Source: Gemmatimonadota bacterium
GTDB lineage: Bacteria > Latescibacterota > UBA2968
Direction: 5' to 3'
DNA length: 64,000 bases
Assembly (NCBI GenBank): GCA_026705765.1
Contig: JAPPAB010000007.1
Span: forward strand, 32,119-96,118
The position numbers and the translations under genes are program-made. Each line of letters begins with the position of its first letter. The stretch's first letter is position 1. Shown here piece after piece: positions 52,428 through 60,983 of the stretch. The notes beneath the pieces were generated by a model that was not told where the DNA came from, did no database searches, and saw only the letters and a program-made list of their open reading frames with translations.

Positions 52428-53894
52428 ATGAATATGCTCGAAGGGTACGCCCTTGAATCCGGTTCTTACGACGAAATGTGGGACCAAAAAGACGGGGTGC
52501 GCGCCCATTGGCATCCCTTTTTTCGCGCAATAGAACGCATGGGCAGCAAAGAACTGGCGCATCGCCACGAGGAAGCGCGATTGCTGCTCCGCGAAAACGG
52601 CGTTACGTACAACGTACACAGCGACCCCGATGGCTTGCACCACCCCTGGGAACTCGATCCCATACCTCTGCTGCTTCAGGCCAATGACTGGACCCATATT
52701 GCGCGAGGGATATCTCAACGCGCCGAATTACTAAACCTCGTACTCAAAGACATCTACGGTCCCCAAACACTCATCCGAGAGGGCCTGTTGCCTTTTGAAC
52801 TCATCTATAATCACGCCGGTTTTTTGAGGCCCTGCAAAGATGTCTTTCTACCTGCCGAGCATCAGTTGCGCGTCTATGCCGCCAATCTCGCGCGAGGCCC
52901 CGATGGACAGATGTGGGTTTTGTACGACCACGCACAGGCACCTTCGGGCCTGGGATACGCGCTCGAAAACAGAACCACAATGTCGCGCATCATGCCTACC
53001 TTATTCAACGACTGCAATGTGCGGCGCCTAGCCCATTTTTTTCGCACCTTTCAGGCCGGCCTATCTGAAATTGCTCCTCACAATAAAGAAAATCCCCGGA
53101 TCGTCATACTGACCCCGGGACCTTTTAACGCCACCTATTTCGAACATGCATGTCTCTCGGCTTATCTGGGCTATACCCTTGTGCAAGGCGATGACCTTAC
53201 CGTACGCGATGGGCGCGTGTGGTTCAAATCCATCGATGGTCTGCATCCCGTCGATATTATTTTGCGCCACATCAATGACGATTTTTGCGACCCATTGGAA
53301 CTCAACGAAGAATCACAACTCGGCGTTGCCGGGCTACTCGATGCTGTGCGAAATGGGCACGTAGCCATTGCCAATCCCCTGGGCAGTAGTATGCTCGAAA
53401 ATTTGGGCTTGATGCCTTTTTTGCCCGGCATTGCACGACACTTGCTGGGCGAAGATCTCATCCTGCCCTCGATAGCCACCTGGTGGTGCGGGCAAGTGCG
53501 GGAAATGAACTATGTGCTCGACCATCTCGACAGTCTGATACTCTGCCCAATTGATCAGCAATCCGCTATTCCCCGCGTCTTCGGCGCCTTGCTCAGCCAC
53601 GCCGAGCGCGAAGCCTGGCGCGATCGCATCAGGGCAAACCCCACCCATTACGCAGGCCAGGAACACGTCAGTTTTGCAACCGCACCTTCCCTGATCAAGG
53701 GCCATCTCGAATCTCGCTACACCACCCTCACTGCCTTTGCAGTCTCCCACCAAAATACATACTCGGTAATGCCCGGAGGCCTCACGCGCAGCGCACCCGA
53801 GCGCGACAATTTTGTCGTTCCTGCGCATACGTTTGTACACAGCAAAGACACCTGGGTAATTGACGGTCATCCACACCGGAACTTTGGCGCATGA
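52428..53894 (+). CDS. Circularly permuted ATP-grasp protein, second copy
   Basis: 488 residues, paralogue of the gene at 49955-51448. Same motif order: QANDWTHIARGISQRAELLNLVLKDIYG, MWVLYDHAQAPSGLGYALENR (the first copy's EDN reads YDH, so one metal-binding acid appears to be lost), and VFGALLSHAEREAWRDRI where the first copy has the KAANESGGYGML nucleotide loop. The catalytic residues therefore look eroded and it may be a regulatory or substrate-binding partner of copy one. Overlaps the transglutaminase start by four bases (ATGA). Confidence 0.85.
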   Translation: MNMLEGYALESGSYDEMWDQKDGVRAHWHPFFRAIERMGSKELAHRHEEARLLLRENGVTYNVHSDPDGLHHPWELDPIPLLLQANDWTHIARGISQRAELLNLVLKDIYGPQTLIREGLLPFELIYNHAGFLRPCKDVFLPAEHQLRVYAANLARGPDGQMWVLYDHAQAPSGLGYALENRTTMSRIMPTLFNDCNVRRLAHFFRTFQAGLSEIAPHNKENPRIVILTPGPFNATYFEHACLSAYLGYTLVQGDDLTVRDGRVWFKSIDGLHPVDIILRHINDDFCDPLELNEESQLGVAGLLDAVRNGHVAIANPLGSSMLENLGLMPFLPGIARHLLGEDLILPSIATWWCGQVREMNYVLDHLDSLILCPIDQQSAIPRVFGALLSHAEREAWRDRIRANPTHYAGQEHVSFATAPSLIKGHLESRYTTLTAFAVSHQNTYSVMPGGLTRSAPERDNFVVPAHTFVHSKDTWVIDGHPHRNFGA

Positions 53895-54793
53895 ATTATC
53901 GCATCACACACCAGAGCCACTACGAATATGCAGAGACCGTGAGCCTGTCTCACAATCAAGCCCGCTTGAATCCGCGCAGTTTTTTTAATCAGACCTGCTT
54001 GAATAGCCACATCACCATCAATCCACAGCCAGCATTTTTTCGCGAGCGAAAAGATTTTTTTGGCAATCGCACCGCCTATTTTTCCATCGAGCAGTCCCAC
54101 AATATCCTCTCAGTCACAGCCGAAAGCGATGTGCATATCGTATCGCAAACCCAATTGACCAGCGATATGCCCTGGGAAACCGTGTGTCACATCCTCAAAA
54201 CCACTACCGATCCCGACCTTCTTTCAGTGCGCCAATTTGTACTGGATTCTCCCAAAGCCACTACCGTCCCCGAGTTGATAAAATATGCAGAACCGTCATT
54301 TTCTAAAGACCGTCCCTTTATAGAAGCGGTTAGCGACCTCACCCAACGCATCTACAGCGACTTTGAATACGTACCCGGATTCACCACCATATCCACGCCA
54401 TTATCCGATGTGTTCAAACACCGCAAAGGCGTGTGTCAGGACTTTGCCCACCTGGCTATCGGTTGCCTCCGCGCTATGGGTCTGGCCGCGCGCTATATCA
54501 GCGGCTATCTCGAAACCTTGCCCTCTCCCGACACAGAACACCTGATTGGCGCGGATGCCTCCCACGCCTGGTTCTCTGTGTACCTGCCCAATCACGGCTG
54601 GATCGACTTTGATCCGACCAACAACCTCATACCCGGTGATGACCGGCACATCACCTTAGCCTGGGGCCGAGACTTTGCCGACGTCACCCCTCTCAAAGGC
54701 GTAGTCCTGGGCGGTGGTCAACACGCGCTCACCGTATCCGTCACCGTAGAACCGATAGAGGGGAAATTTACGCTTCTACAACCGCCTTCATAA
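53891..54793 (+). CDS. Transglutaminase-like cysteine protease-fold protein
   Basis: 300 residues. An N-terminal bacterial transglutaminase N domain (MNYRITHQSHYEYAETVSLSHNQARLNPR) precedes the core. The triad is visible: Cys in RKGVCQDFAHL (about 180), His in DASHAWFSVYL (about 225), Asp in WIDFDPTNN (about 240). Such proteins in ATP-grasp/Alpha-E operons are thought to act as peptidases or cross-linkers on the product. Translation is coupled to the second ATP-grasp by ATGA. The 3' end overlaps the convergent MenC-like gene by 26 bases. Confidence 0.9.
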   Translation: MNYRITHQSHYEYAETVSLSHNQARLNPRSFFNQTCLNSHITINPQPAFFRERKDFFGNRTAYFSIEQSHNILSVTAESDVHIVSQTQLTSDMPWETVCHILKTTTDPDLLSVRQFVLDSPKATTVPELIKYAEPSFSKDRPFIEAVSDLTQRIYSDFEYVPGFTTISTPLSDVFKHRKGVCQDFAHLAIGCLRAMGLAARYISGYLETLPSPDTEHLIGADASHAWFSVYLPNHGWIDFDPTNNLIPGDDRHITLAWGRDFADVTPLKGVVLGGGQHALTVSVTVEPIEGKFTLLQPPS

Positions 54794-55880
54794 CCGTCAC
54801 CTTCTCCAGACGCTCGGGAACTGGATCAAACCCAACACCGGGCGTCTCATCCAGTACCACATTGCAATTCTCATCCTGCTCAATCCACCGATCTGTAATA
54901 TCCTCAACATAGAACTTGCGAGATGGAAACACATCGGCCGGATAGTTAAATCCCGACAACGTACCCAACGCCGCACAAATCCCGGCGCCAACTCCACTCT
55001 CTAACATCCCGCCCACCCACGCATCTATACCCGCATCGCGCGCCATATCGTGAATTTGCACGGCATTTAACAAACCTCCCACACGCCCCGGTTTTACATT
55101 GATCACGCGACATGCGCCAATTTTCAGGGCGAGTTCAAAATCCCGCGGGCGTTTAACCGACTCATCCAAACACACTGGCGTCTCAATTTGGCTTTGCAAC
55201 TCTGCGTGTTCAATCAAATCTAAATGATCCAATGGCTGTTCAATCATCGCCAAATTGAACTGATCAAATCCCTTGAGCGTATCAAAATCCGCATTCAAAT
55301 CATATCCCGAGTTGCAATCCACATGAATAACGGGATCGGGAAAAGCCGAACGCACGGCTTTGAGCATCTCGATATCCCATCCGTGTCGTACCTTCAATTT
55401 GATACGCGGATATCCCACATCTACTGCCCCCTGAATCAGCGATAAAAGCTCATCAATCGTATCCTGCACACCAAAATCAGCACCACATGCCACTGTCGGA
55501 TCAATTGCACCCAGTGACTGCCAGAGCGGTATGCCCTTCAACTTGCTATCCAATGCCCACCACGCGGTTTCCACAGCCGCTTTGGCAAAAGGATTGCCCT
55601 TAAACACCGCAATCTGCGCCATCAGTTCCGCCGCCGTCTCTATCTGCTCTCCCACCAGATATGGCAAAAAAAATTCCCGCGCCGTCTCATAAACAGATCG
55701 GGCTGACTCGGCCGAATAAGTCGGCGCATAAAATGGCGTAGCCTCACCCCAGGCAGCGGTTCCTCCCCCCGAGAGTTTAACCATCACCGAATGAATCGTC
55801 GCATCCTCGCCATAAGCCGTACGCCACGGCGAAATCAGTGGCAACTCGACATATCGAATTTCCGCAGCATCAATTTTCAC
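54768..55880 (-). CDS. o-Succinylbenzoate synthase / N-acylamino-acid racemase-type enolase
   Basis: 370 residues, full-length enolase-superfamily member of the OSBS/NSAR branch. K161-x-K163 on strand 2, metal ligands D188 (HVDCN), E214 (IEQP) and D239 (CLDES), and K263 (NVKPGRVGG) are intact, in contrast to the two atypical enolases in the first 7 kb. It either dehydrates SHCHC to o-succinylbenzoate in menaquinone synthesis or racemises N-succinylamino acids. No other menaquinone genes are nearby, so NSAR activity is at least as likely. Last codons overlap the convergent transglutaminase gene. Confidence 0.88.
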   Translation of the reverse strand: MKIDAAEIRYVELPLISPWRTAYGEDATIHSVMVKLSGGGTAAWGEATPFYAPTYSAESARSVYETAREFFLPYLVGEQIETAAELMAQIAVFKGNPFAKAAVETAWWALDSKLKGIPLWQSLGAIDPTVACGADFGVQDTIDELLSLIQGAVDVGYPRIKLKVRHGWDIEMLKAVRSAFPDPVIHVDCNSGYDLNADFDTLKGFDQFNLAMIEQPLDHLDLIEHAELQSQIETPVCLDESVKRPRDFELALKIGACRVINVKPGRVGGLLNAVQIHDMARDAGIDAWVGGMLESGVGAGICAALGTLSGFNYPADVFPSRKFYVEDITDRWIEQDENCNVVLDETPGVGFDPVPERLEKVTVMKAVVEA

Positions 55881-55892
55881 CAGACAATCCTC

Positions 55893-56096
55893 TTAATCTC
55901 CTGGTCTCCACCGAGCCGCGTTCAGAACCGACCACAAGTGGATCAACCAGCCCATCCAGATAAACCACAGGATGGCCGCCAGAACAAATTGGAAAAGGGC
56001 AATTAGCAAACGCCCCTGAAGCAACTGCCCTAACCCCGGAATAAAAAAACTACACAAAGCTGCCAGAACATTGCCGCCAGAACCTTGTCCTGCCAT
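55893..56096 (-). CDS. Small TM2-like membrane protein
   Basis: 67 residues from ATG 56096. Gly-rich N-terminus (MAGQGSGGNV), then two membrane helices separated by a short loop: LAALCSFFIPGLGQLLQG and LIALFQFVLAAILWFIWMGW. The PGLGQ turn is seen in TM2-domain and related small membrane proteins. Inner membrane; function unknown. AAGGAA lies upstream. The gene upstream on the same strand is separated by a terminator. Confidence 0.65.
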   Translation of the reverse strand: MAGQGSGGNVLAALCSFFIPGLGQLLQGRLLIALFQFVLAAILWFIWMGWLIHLWSVLNAARWRPGD

Positions 56097-56139
56097 ATTT
56101 TTTTCCTTTCCAATCATCTTGACCCTGAGCATTCAGACT

Positions 56140-56188
56140 AAAAAAAGAAGGCTCCAGATACCTCTCCCTCTGCACAGGACCTGGAACC
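56140..56188 (-). terminator. Rho-independent terminator after FAD-binding protein gene
   Basis: Minus strand: GGTTCCAG (56181-56188) pairs with CTGGAGCC (56150-56157) with one G-U pair, followed by TTCTTTTTTT down to 56140. Positioned just after the stop at 56211. Confidence 0.75.
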
Positions 56189-56210
56189 TCTCGAAGAAAT
56201 TTATCTCACC

Positions 56211-56756
56211 TCATTCAACCACATCAAAATCATGGAAATCTTCACCGGCTTCGAGCGATAGAATTTCCAGCGCAGTTGCGGCGCCTTGCCCTGCGGAAAT
56301 AATCGCCTGCGTGCGGATGAGACGCGTATTCCAACCCACTGCAAAAAGCCCCTCAACCGAAGTGCGGCCATCTCCATCGGCAACAATACCCTTGTTCTCC
56401 TTAGCCAAACTCAGCCCCTCGGCCAATTTGGTATTTGTACCAGTCGCCAAAATGAGATACTTCCCCTCTCTCCGGCCTCCATCCGCCGTTGTAACGGCAA
56501 AACCGGCATCGGTCTTTTCGGCATCGGTCACTTCTACATCCTCAATTTCGCCACCCAAATTCTGGACCTGCGCGCGCCCTACCCGCTGAAACTCACTCCC
56601 CGTCATCTCGGGAATGCCCAGATAATTGTAGAGCATCGCCTTGTGCATCGGCGTCCCATCTTGCCCAAACACCGTCACATTCTGACCATTCTTCGCCAAA
56701 AACAGCGCGGCACTCAATCCCGCAGGTCCATCGCCTATAATCAAAACATCTGCCAT
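56211..56756 (-). CDS. Short thioredoxin-reductase-like FAD-binding protein
   Basis: 181 residues, about half the size of a normal thioredoxin reductase. Present: the FAD-binding Rossmann motif VLIIGDGPAGLSAALF (about 4-19), the ATG strand (LILATGTNT, about 105) and the second FAD contact GLFAVGWNTRLIRTQAIISAGQGAATALEI. Absent: the inserted NADPH-binding domain and the CxxC redox pair. This is a one-domain flavoprotein, perhaps reduced by another partner. Start by AAAGGA before ATG 56756. Followed by its own terminator. Confidence 0.78.
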   Translation of the reverse strand: MADVLIIGDGPAGLSAALFLAKNGQNVTVFGQDGTPMHKAMLYNYLGIPEMTGSEFQRVGRAQVQNLGGEIEDVEVTDAEKTDAGFAVTTADGGRREGKYLILATGTNTKLAEGLSLAKENKGIVADGDGRTSVEGLFAVGWNTRLIRTQAIISAGQGAATALEILSLEAGEDFHDFDVVE

Positions 56757-56810
56757 GACATATCCTTTCATTTGGATTTAGCTGTTAGATTGTTGACTTC
56801 TTTGTTCAAA

Positions 56811-58850
56811 TTAGTATCCCGAACCAACTTCATCCAGTAATTTTTCCAGTGCCTCGGCATCTGTAACGGGTTCAGAACATACAAAATTGCGACAGACATA
56901 AGCCGTGGCGCGTCCGTCGATCATGCCGCGATTTTTCAAAAGCGGAACAGCGTCAGACACGGGATCACTTCCCCCGCACAAAACCACATTGGGTCGCCAT
57001 GTTTTATTCACCACATTGAGCAGTGCAACCGTATCCTCTCTATCTCGATCCCCCAAAACAGCGACTTCAACTGCCCCTTGCAAATAGAGATCCAGGGCAC
57101 AAATCATATTGCCAAAACCCGAAGGCACCTCCCGAATATGCCTGCCAAAAAGATGCAAAATACGGGCGGCCATATCCCGCCAATCTTCGCGCTCCAGCAG
57201 GGTTCCCAATCGCAGCAGTGCCATCGCCCCCATCGAATTACCAGACGGCGTGGCATTGTCAAAGGGATTTTTTGACCGCACAATCAGCTCCTCGTGATCT
57301 TTTCCCGTATAGAAAAACCCGCCATCTTCATCATCCCAGAACTGATCGATCATCACCTCCATAAAATCGCGGGCAGCAATGAGATAAGAAGGCTCAAAAC
57401 TCGCCTCGTACAGATCGACTAACCCGACGATCAAACAGGCATAATCATCCTGATAGGCATTGAAACGCGCCTGTCCATCTTTACAGGTATGCAACAAAAA
57501 CCCGCGACCCGTACACATATTATCCAGGATAAATTGAGCCGCATCTGATGCGCTATCCAGATAAACGGGATCGCCAAACGCCCGATACGCCTGTGCAAAA
57601 GCCGAAATCATCAGCCCATTCCAACTCACCTGAATTTTTTCATCGCGCCCGGGTTTTACACGCTCTTCTCGTACTTTAAATAAAATTGCACATCCGCGTG
57701 CTATCGCATCTTCATCAACCTCATAAACATGCGGAATATTCAGAATATTTTTACCCTCAAAATTGCCCCGCTCCGTCACATCGAAATACCGACAAAATAC
57801 CGCACCGTCTTCTTCTCCCAATAGATCCACCACCTCCTGCGGCGTCCACACAAAAAACTTGCCCTCTTCCCCCTCGCTATCGGCATCTTGCGTCGAATAA
57901 AAACCGCCTTCTGGCGCGGTCATCTCTCGGCGCGTATAATCCAGAATTGACCTGGCGATACGCGCAAAAAGCGGCTGCCTCGTCACCTGATAAGTCTGCG
58001 TATAAAGCTGTGCGAGCAGTGCATTGTCATACAGCATCTTTTCAAAATGGGGCACGAGCCAGTAGCGATCCACAGAGTAGCGGTGAAATCCCCCGCCGAG
58101 CTGATCGTAAATGCCCCCGCGCGCCATTTTTTCCAGCGTCAAAGTCACCATCGCGAGTGCCTCGTCATTCCCCGTACGCAAATGGGTTCGCAAAAACACA
58201 TCGAGATTCATCGAATTTGGGAACTTGGGCTGTGTGCCAAACCCGCCATTTTGAAAATCAAAATTCGATCTGCTCTTCTGAAATGCACCGTCAAAATCCG
58301 CCTCACTCAAATCATCTGCCAACGCATCAATACGCGCCATCGCCCGCAAGTGCTCGTGCAATCGATTCGCCACATCTGCGACGTTATCACCTTTTTCCCG
58401 ATAATGTCTGGCAACGGATTCCAGAACCTGGGGAAAGCCCGGTATGTTGTGCCTGCTCTCAGGCGGAAAATACGTGCCTCCGTAAAACGGAACGCCCTGC
58501 GGCGTCAAAAACACACTCATAGGCCATCCGCCAGATCCAGTCATAACCTGTACCGCATTCATATAAATTTCATCGACATCGGGGCGTTCTTCGCGATCGA
58601 CCTTCACATTGACAAAATGCGCGTTCATAATCTGCGCGATTGTCTCGTTTTCAAAACACTCGTGTGCCATCACATGGCACCAGTGACAGGCTGCATATCC
58701 CACGCTCAAAAAAATGGGCTTGTCTTCGGCAACGGCCTTTTCAAATGCCTCTTCTCCCCACGGAAACCACGCAACGGGATTGTGCGCATGCTGCAATAAA
58801 TACGGACTGGTCTCGTGGATTAATCGATTGGTATCTCTTCTTTCGTCCAT
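56811..58850 (-). CDS. yyaL: YyaL / spermatogenesis-associated-20-like thioredoxin-fold protein
   Basis: 679 residues. The N-terminal DUF255 thioredoxin-like domain (about 1-165) starts with [28 protein letters not shown] and carries [17 protein letters not shown], a C-x-x-C redox pair. The rest is an alpha/alpha toroid (six-hairpin glycosidase fold) with [33 protein letters not shown] and [28 protein letters not shown]. Broadly conserved; precise activity unproven. Starts at ATG 58850 with GAGGA five bases upstream. Confidence 0.92.
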   Translation of the reverse strand: MDERRDTNRLIHETSPYLLQHAHNPVAWFPWGEEAFEKAVAEDKPIFLSVGYAACHWCHVMAHECFENETIAQIMNAHFVNVKVDREERPDVDEIYMNAVQVMTGSGGWPMSVFLTPQGVPFYGGTYFPPESRHNIPGFPQVLESVARHYREKGDNVADVANRLHEHLRAMARIDALADDLSEADFDGAFQKSRSNFDFQNGGFGTQPKFPNSMNLDVFLRTHLRTGNDEALAMVTLTLEKMARGGIYDQLGGGFHRYSVDRYWLVPHFEKMLYDNALLAQLYTQTYQVTRQPLFARIARSILDYTRREMTAPEGGFYSTQDADSEGEEGKFFVWTPQEVVDLLGEEDGAVFCRYFDVTERGNFEGKNILNIPHVYEVDEDAIARGCAILFKVREERVKPGRDEKIQVSWNGLMISAFAQAYRAFGDPVYLDSASDAAQFILDNMCTGRGFLLHTCKDGQARFNAYQDDYACLIVGLVDLYEASFEPSYLIAARDFMEVMIDQFWDDEDGGFFYTGKDHEELIVRSKNPFDNATPSGNSMGAMALLRLGTLLEREDWRDMAARILHLFGRHIREVPSGFGNMICALDLYLQGAVEVAVLGDRDREDTVALLNVVNKTWRPNVVLCGGSDPVSDAVPLLKNRGMIDGRATAYVCRNFVCSEPVTDAEALEKLLDEVGSGY

Positions 58851-58857
58851 CACATCC

Positions 58858-60213
58858 TCACCTGAAAGACAACACTGTTGTTAACGATCGTCCCGGTTTC
58901 ATCTTTTGCAACATCTCATATTCATACCCCTCCCACCGGTTAGACCACGTATAAATCTCTTCAAAAACCTGAGACCGCACATAACGGCCACCGGGCAATA
59001 CCACTTCGAGAACCAGATTGCCAAGCGTCATCTCACTTCCCTCAGCAGGTTCAATATGCACCTTATTTTCCATTTGCAAACAAGCAAGCGCGTTGGGCGG
59101 TAAAGACAGGCGACTGGGCGTAAAATTATCTGCGCGTGGCAAAAGACCAATCTCATTCCCATTGAGAAATACGCGCGCATCTCCCATACTATCCCAGGCA
59201 CAAAAACGGAGCATCCCCTGGCGAATACGCTGCAAATTGGCTTCAATGAGTTGGGCTGGAGGCGCGGGATCCATCGACCAAAAAGTCTGAATGTCGCCAG
59301 GACGAAACCAGTGCACCATAGCTTCAGCTCCGCGGTTAATATGATGCCATTCCACGCGCGCCTGGCCCTGTGAAACATATCCCATAAACCATCCCGGAGC
59401 TGTATTTTCAATATATCCGGGCCAAACAGCCATGAGATCATCTGGCGGGGGCAAAAGGGCTTGAACGTGGTCGAGAGGAAGCGGCGGTGCATCAGACAAT
59501 CCGACCAGAGCACCCATACACTGCAACACTGGCAAATGGGGCGTGCGGTGCAACACAATACTTTGATTGTGTGAATGCCCACAAAAATAGGCATCAATCG
59601 CGTGCTGAGACAGAAGATTGACCATATCCGTTTGAAAATCGCGATTATAAAAAAAAGCGCGTGCTATCGGCCATATAGGATGATGCCCCAGTAAAAACAA
59701 CGGGGCATAAGCGTTTTCTTTCAACACGGCATTGAGCCACTGACATTGCTCGGGATTCCAAAACGGCGTATCCAGGACAATAAACTGGCAACCATCCACC
59801 TCAAACGAAAAATAATGCGCTTTGGGCGTCTCACCTAAAAACTTTGCAATACGCGGTCCCACAACCTCATCAAAAGCCGCAACACCATCGTGATTGCCGC
59901 GAGCGACGATCAGGGGAATATCGCAAGTTGCAAAAAAATCCAGTGCAGCCTTGAGATTCTCACGGTGGCGTTCTGGATCCAGCGGAGGTTCGGCCACATC
60001 GCCTGTCAAAATTATAAAATCTGGTTTGAGATGGCGCAGAGCATCCATCATTGGCGCAAGCGAATAGGTCACATTTTCCACATACCCCTCAGTGCTGAGC
60101 GGTCTTGTCGCGTCAAACGCCTGCCCAATAAAATCCCGCGTCACAAAATGCGTATCACTCACAACCGCAAATGAAAAAGGCCGCTTGAGATGTTTGATAG
60201 ACTCAGGTACCAC
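58858..60213 (-). CDS. Calcineurin-like metallophosphoesterase with extra C-terminal domain
   Basis: 451 residues from GTG 60213, with GGAGGG four bases upstream (a TTG at 60231 is less likely). All five family motifs are visible: SDTHF (D-x-H), ILTGDVAE (G-D), ARGNHDG (GNHD), LGHHPIW and CGHSHN; together they bind two metal ions. The domain ends near residue 250. Residues about 270-451 form a second, beta-rich part (for example [18 protein letters not shown]) of unknown role, perhaps substrate-binding. No signal peptide, so presumably cytoplasmic. Four bases upstream of the yyaL start region. Confidence 0.85.
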   Translation of the reverse strand: MVPESIKHLKRPFSFAVVSDTHFVTRDFIGQAFDATRPLSTEGYVENVTYSLAPMMDALRHLKPDFIILTGDVAEPPLDPERHRENLKAALDFFATCDIPLIVARGNHDGVAAFDEVVGPRIAKFLGETPKAHYFSFEVDGCQFIVLDTPFWNPEQCQWLNAVLKENAYAPLFLLGHHPIWPIARAFFYNRDFQTDMVNLLSQHAIDAYFCGHSHNQSIVLHRTPHLPVLQCMGALVGLSDAPPLPLDHVQALLPPPDDLMAVWPGYIENTAPGWFMGYVSQGQARVEWHHINRGAEAMVHWFRPGDIQTFWSMDPAPPAQLIEANLQRIRQGMLRFCAWDSMGDARVFLNGNEIGLLPRADNFTPSRLSLPPNALACLQMENKVHIEPAEGSEMTLGNLVLEVVLPGGRYVRSQVFEEIYTWSNRWEGYEYEMLQKMKPGRSLTTVLSFR

Positions 60214-60273
60214 AGAACCCTCCCATTGCAATGGAAGATAATGTAACCCATTTTTTTATAATAAACAAGCGTG

Positions 60274-60315
60274 CCCAAAAAACAAACGCGGGCTTCTTGA
60301 AAGAAACCCGCGTTT
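60274..60315 (-). terminator. Rho-independent terminator after Gly/Arg-rich protein gene
   Basis: AAACGCGGG (60284-60292) and CCCGCGTTT (60307-60315) pair perfectly. On the minus strand the stem is followed by TTTGTTTTTTGG, ending near 60274. Confidence 0.8.
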
Positions 60316-60349
60316 TGACATCTTCAGCAAAGAACAGGGATAGAAACCT

Positions 60350-60874
60350 CTACTCACCACCACCGCCACCACCGCCACCACCGCCACCACGACCACCACG
60401 ACCACCCTGACCACCCTGGCCGCCGCGCTGCCCGCGCTGACCCTGCCCGCGTTGCCCGCGCTGACCCATCCGCTGCATATATTCTTGAAATACCTTTGTC
60501 TGATTCTCATTGAGAATAGCAGTCAAACCCTGTGTCATTTCCATTCGCAGCGCGCGCACCTGTTGCATGGCCGCCTGCTGGTCGTTACTTCCGCGCAGAC
60601 TTCTTTGCAACTCCTGCCGTTTTGCATAAATCCCCTTAAGTGACGCACGCACCTTGACGAGTTGCTCATCACTCAGGGCCACATTCTCGTTAAATGCCAG
60701 ATAAGACAGCGCCTGTTCAACCGGCAAAAAACGCTGCACCTGAACGCCGCCGCGTTGCCCTTGACCGCGCTGCCCTTGCCCTTGACCGCCTCTTTGAGGC
60801 TGTGCCCACACATCGCAGGACGCGGCCAGAAGCATCGCCACTGCCAAAAAACCGAAAAGTCGAAACCTCTGCAT
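60350..60874 (-). CDS. Exported Gly/Arg/Gln-rich LTXXQ (Spy/CpxP-like) protein
   Basis: 174 residues. Signal peptide about 1-25 (LAVAMLLAASCDVWAQ; the internal Cys could be a lipobox if cleavage is at AASC). A low-complexity Q-G-R segment follows (about 26-45), then a helical core of about 90 residues with two LTXXQ-type motifs, LSDEQ and LNENQ, as in periplasmic Spy/CpxP chaperones. The C-terminal 40 residues are QRG/RGG repeats ending in a run of Gly and one Glu. Periplasmic, RNA- or polyanion-binding tail possible (inference). AAGGAG upstream. Has its own terminator. Confidence 0.8.
   Translation of the reverse strand: MQRFRLFGFLAVAMLLAASCDVWAQPQRGGQGQGQRGQGQRGGVQVQRFLPVEQALSYLAFNENVALSDEQLVKVRASLKGIYAKRQELQRSLRGSNDQQAAMQQVRALRMEMTQGLTAILNENQTKVFQEYMQRMGQRGQRGQGQRGQRGGQGGQGGRGGRGGGGGGGGGGGE
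60356..60470 (-). repeat. Low-complexity GC-rich triplet repeat
   Basis: Imperfect tandem triplets (on the plus strand CCACCG and CCACGACCACC types, then CGCTGCCCG types) encode the Gly- and Gln-Arg-Gly-rich tail. Such tracts are prone to slippage. Confidence 0.85.
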
Positions 60875-60910
60875 AATCTGCTCCTTTGAAAAAGTTGTAA
60901 AAATGCCTAT

Positions 60911-60955
60911 AAAAATCCGGGCATATATCGCAACAAATTAGACGACACATGCCCG
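60911..60955 (-). terminator. Terminator after OPT-like transporter gene
   Basis: CGGGCAT (60918-60924) pairs with ATGCCCG (60949-60955). On the minus strand the stem is followed by GATTTTTAT. A 24-base loop makes it weaker than the others. Confidence 0.6.
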
Positions 60956-60983
60956 AATAAAAGTTCCACCATCATTATTTATC

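Noticed and set aside
54768..55880. Calling the OSBS-like gene menC.
   Set aside because: Active-site residues fit both OSBS and N-acylamino-acid racemase, and no menaquinone genes are nearby, so no symbol was given.
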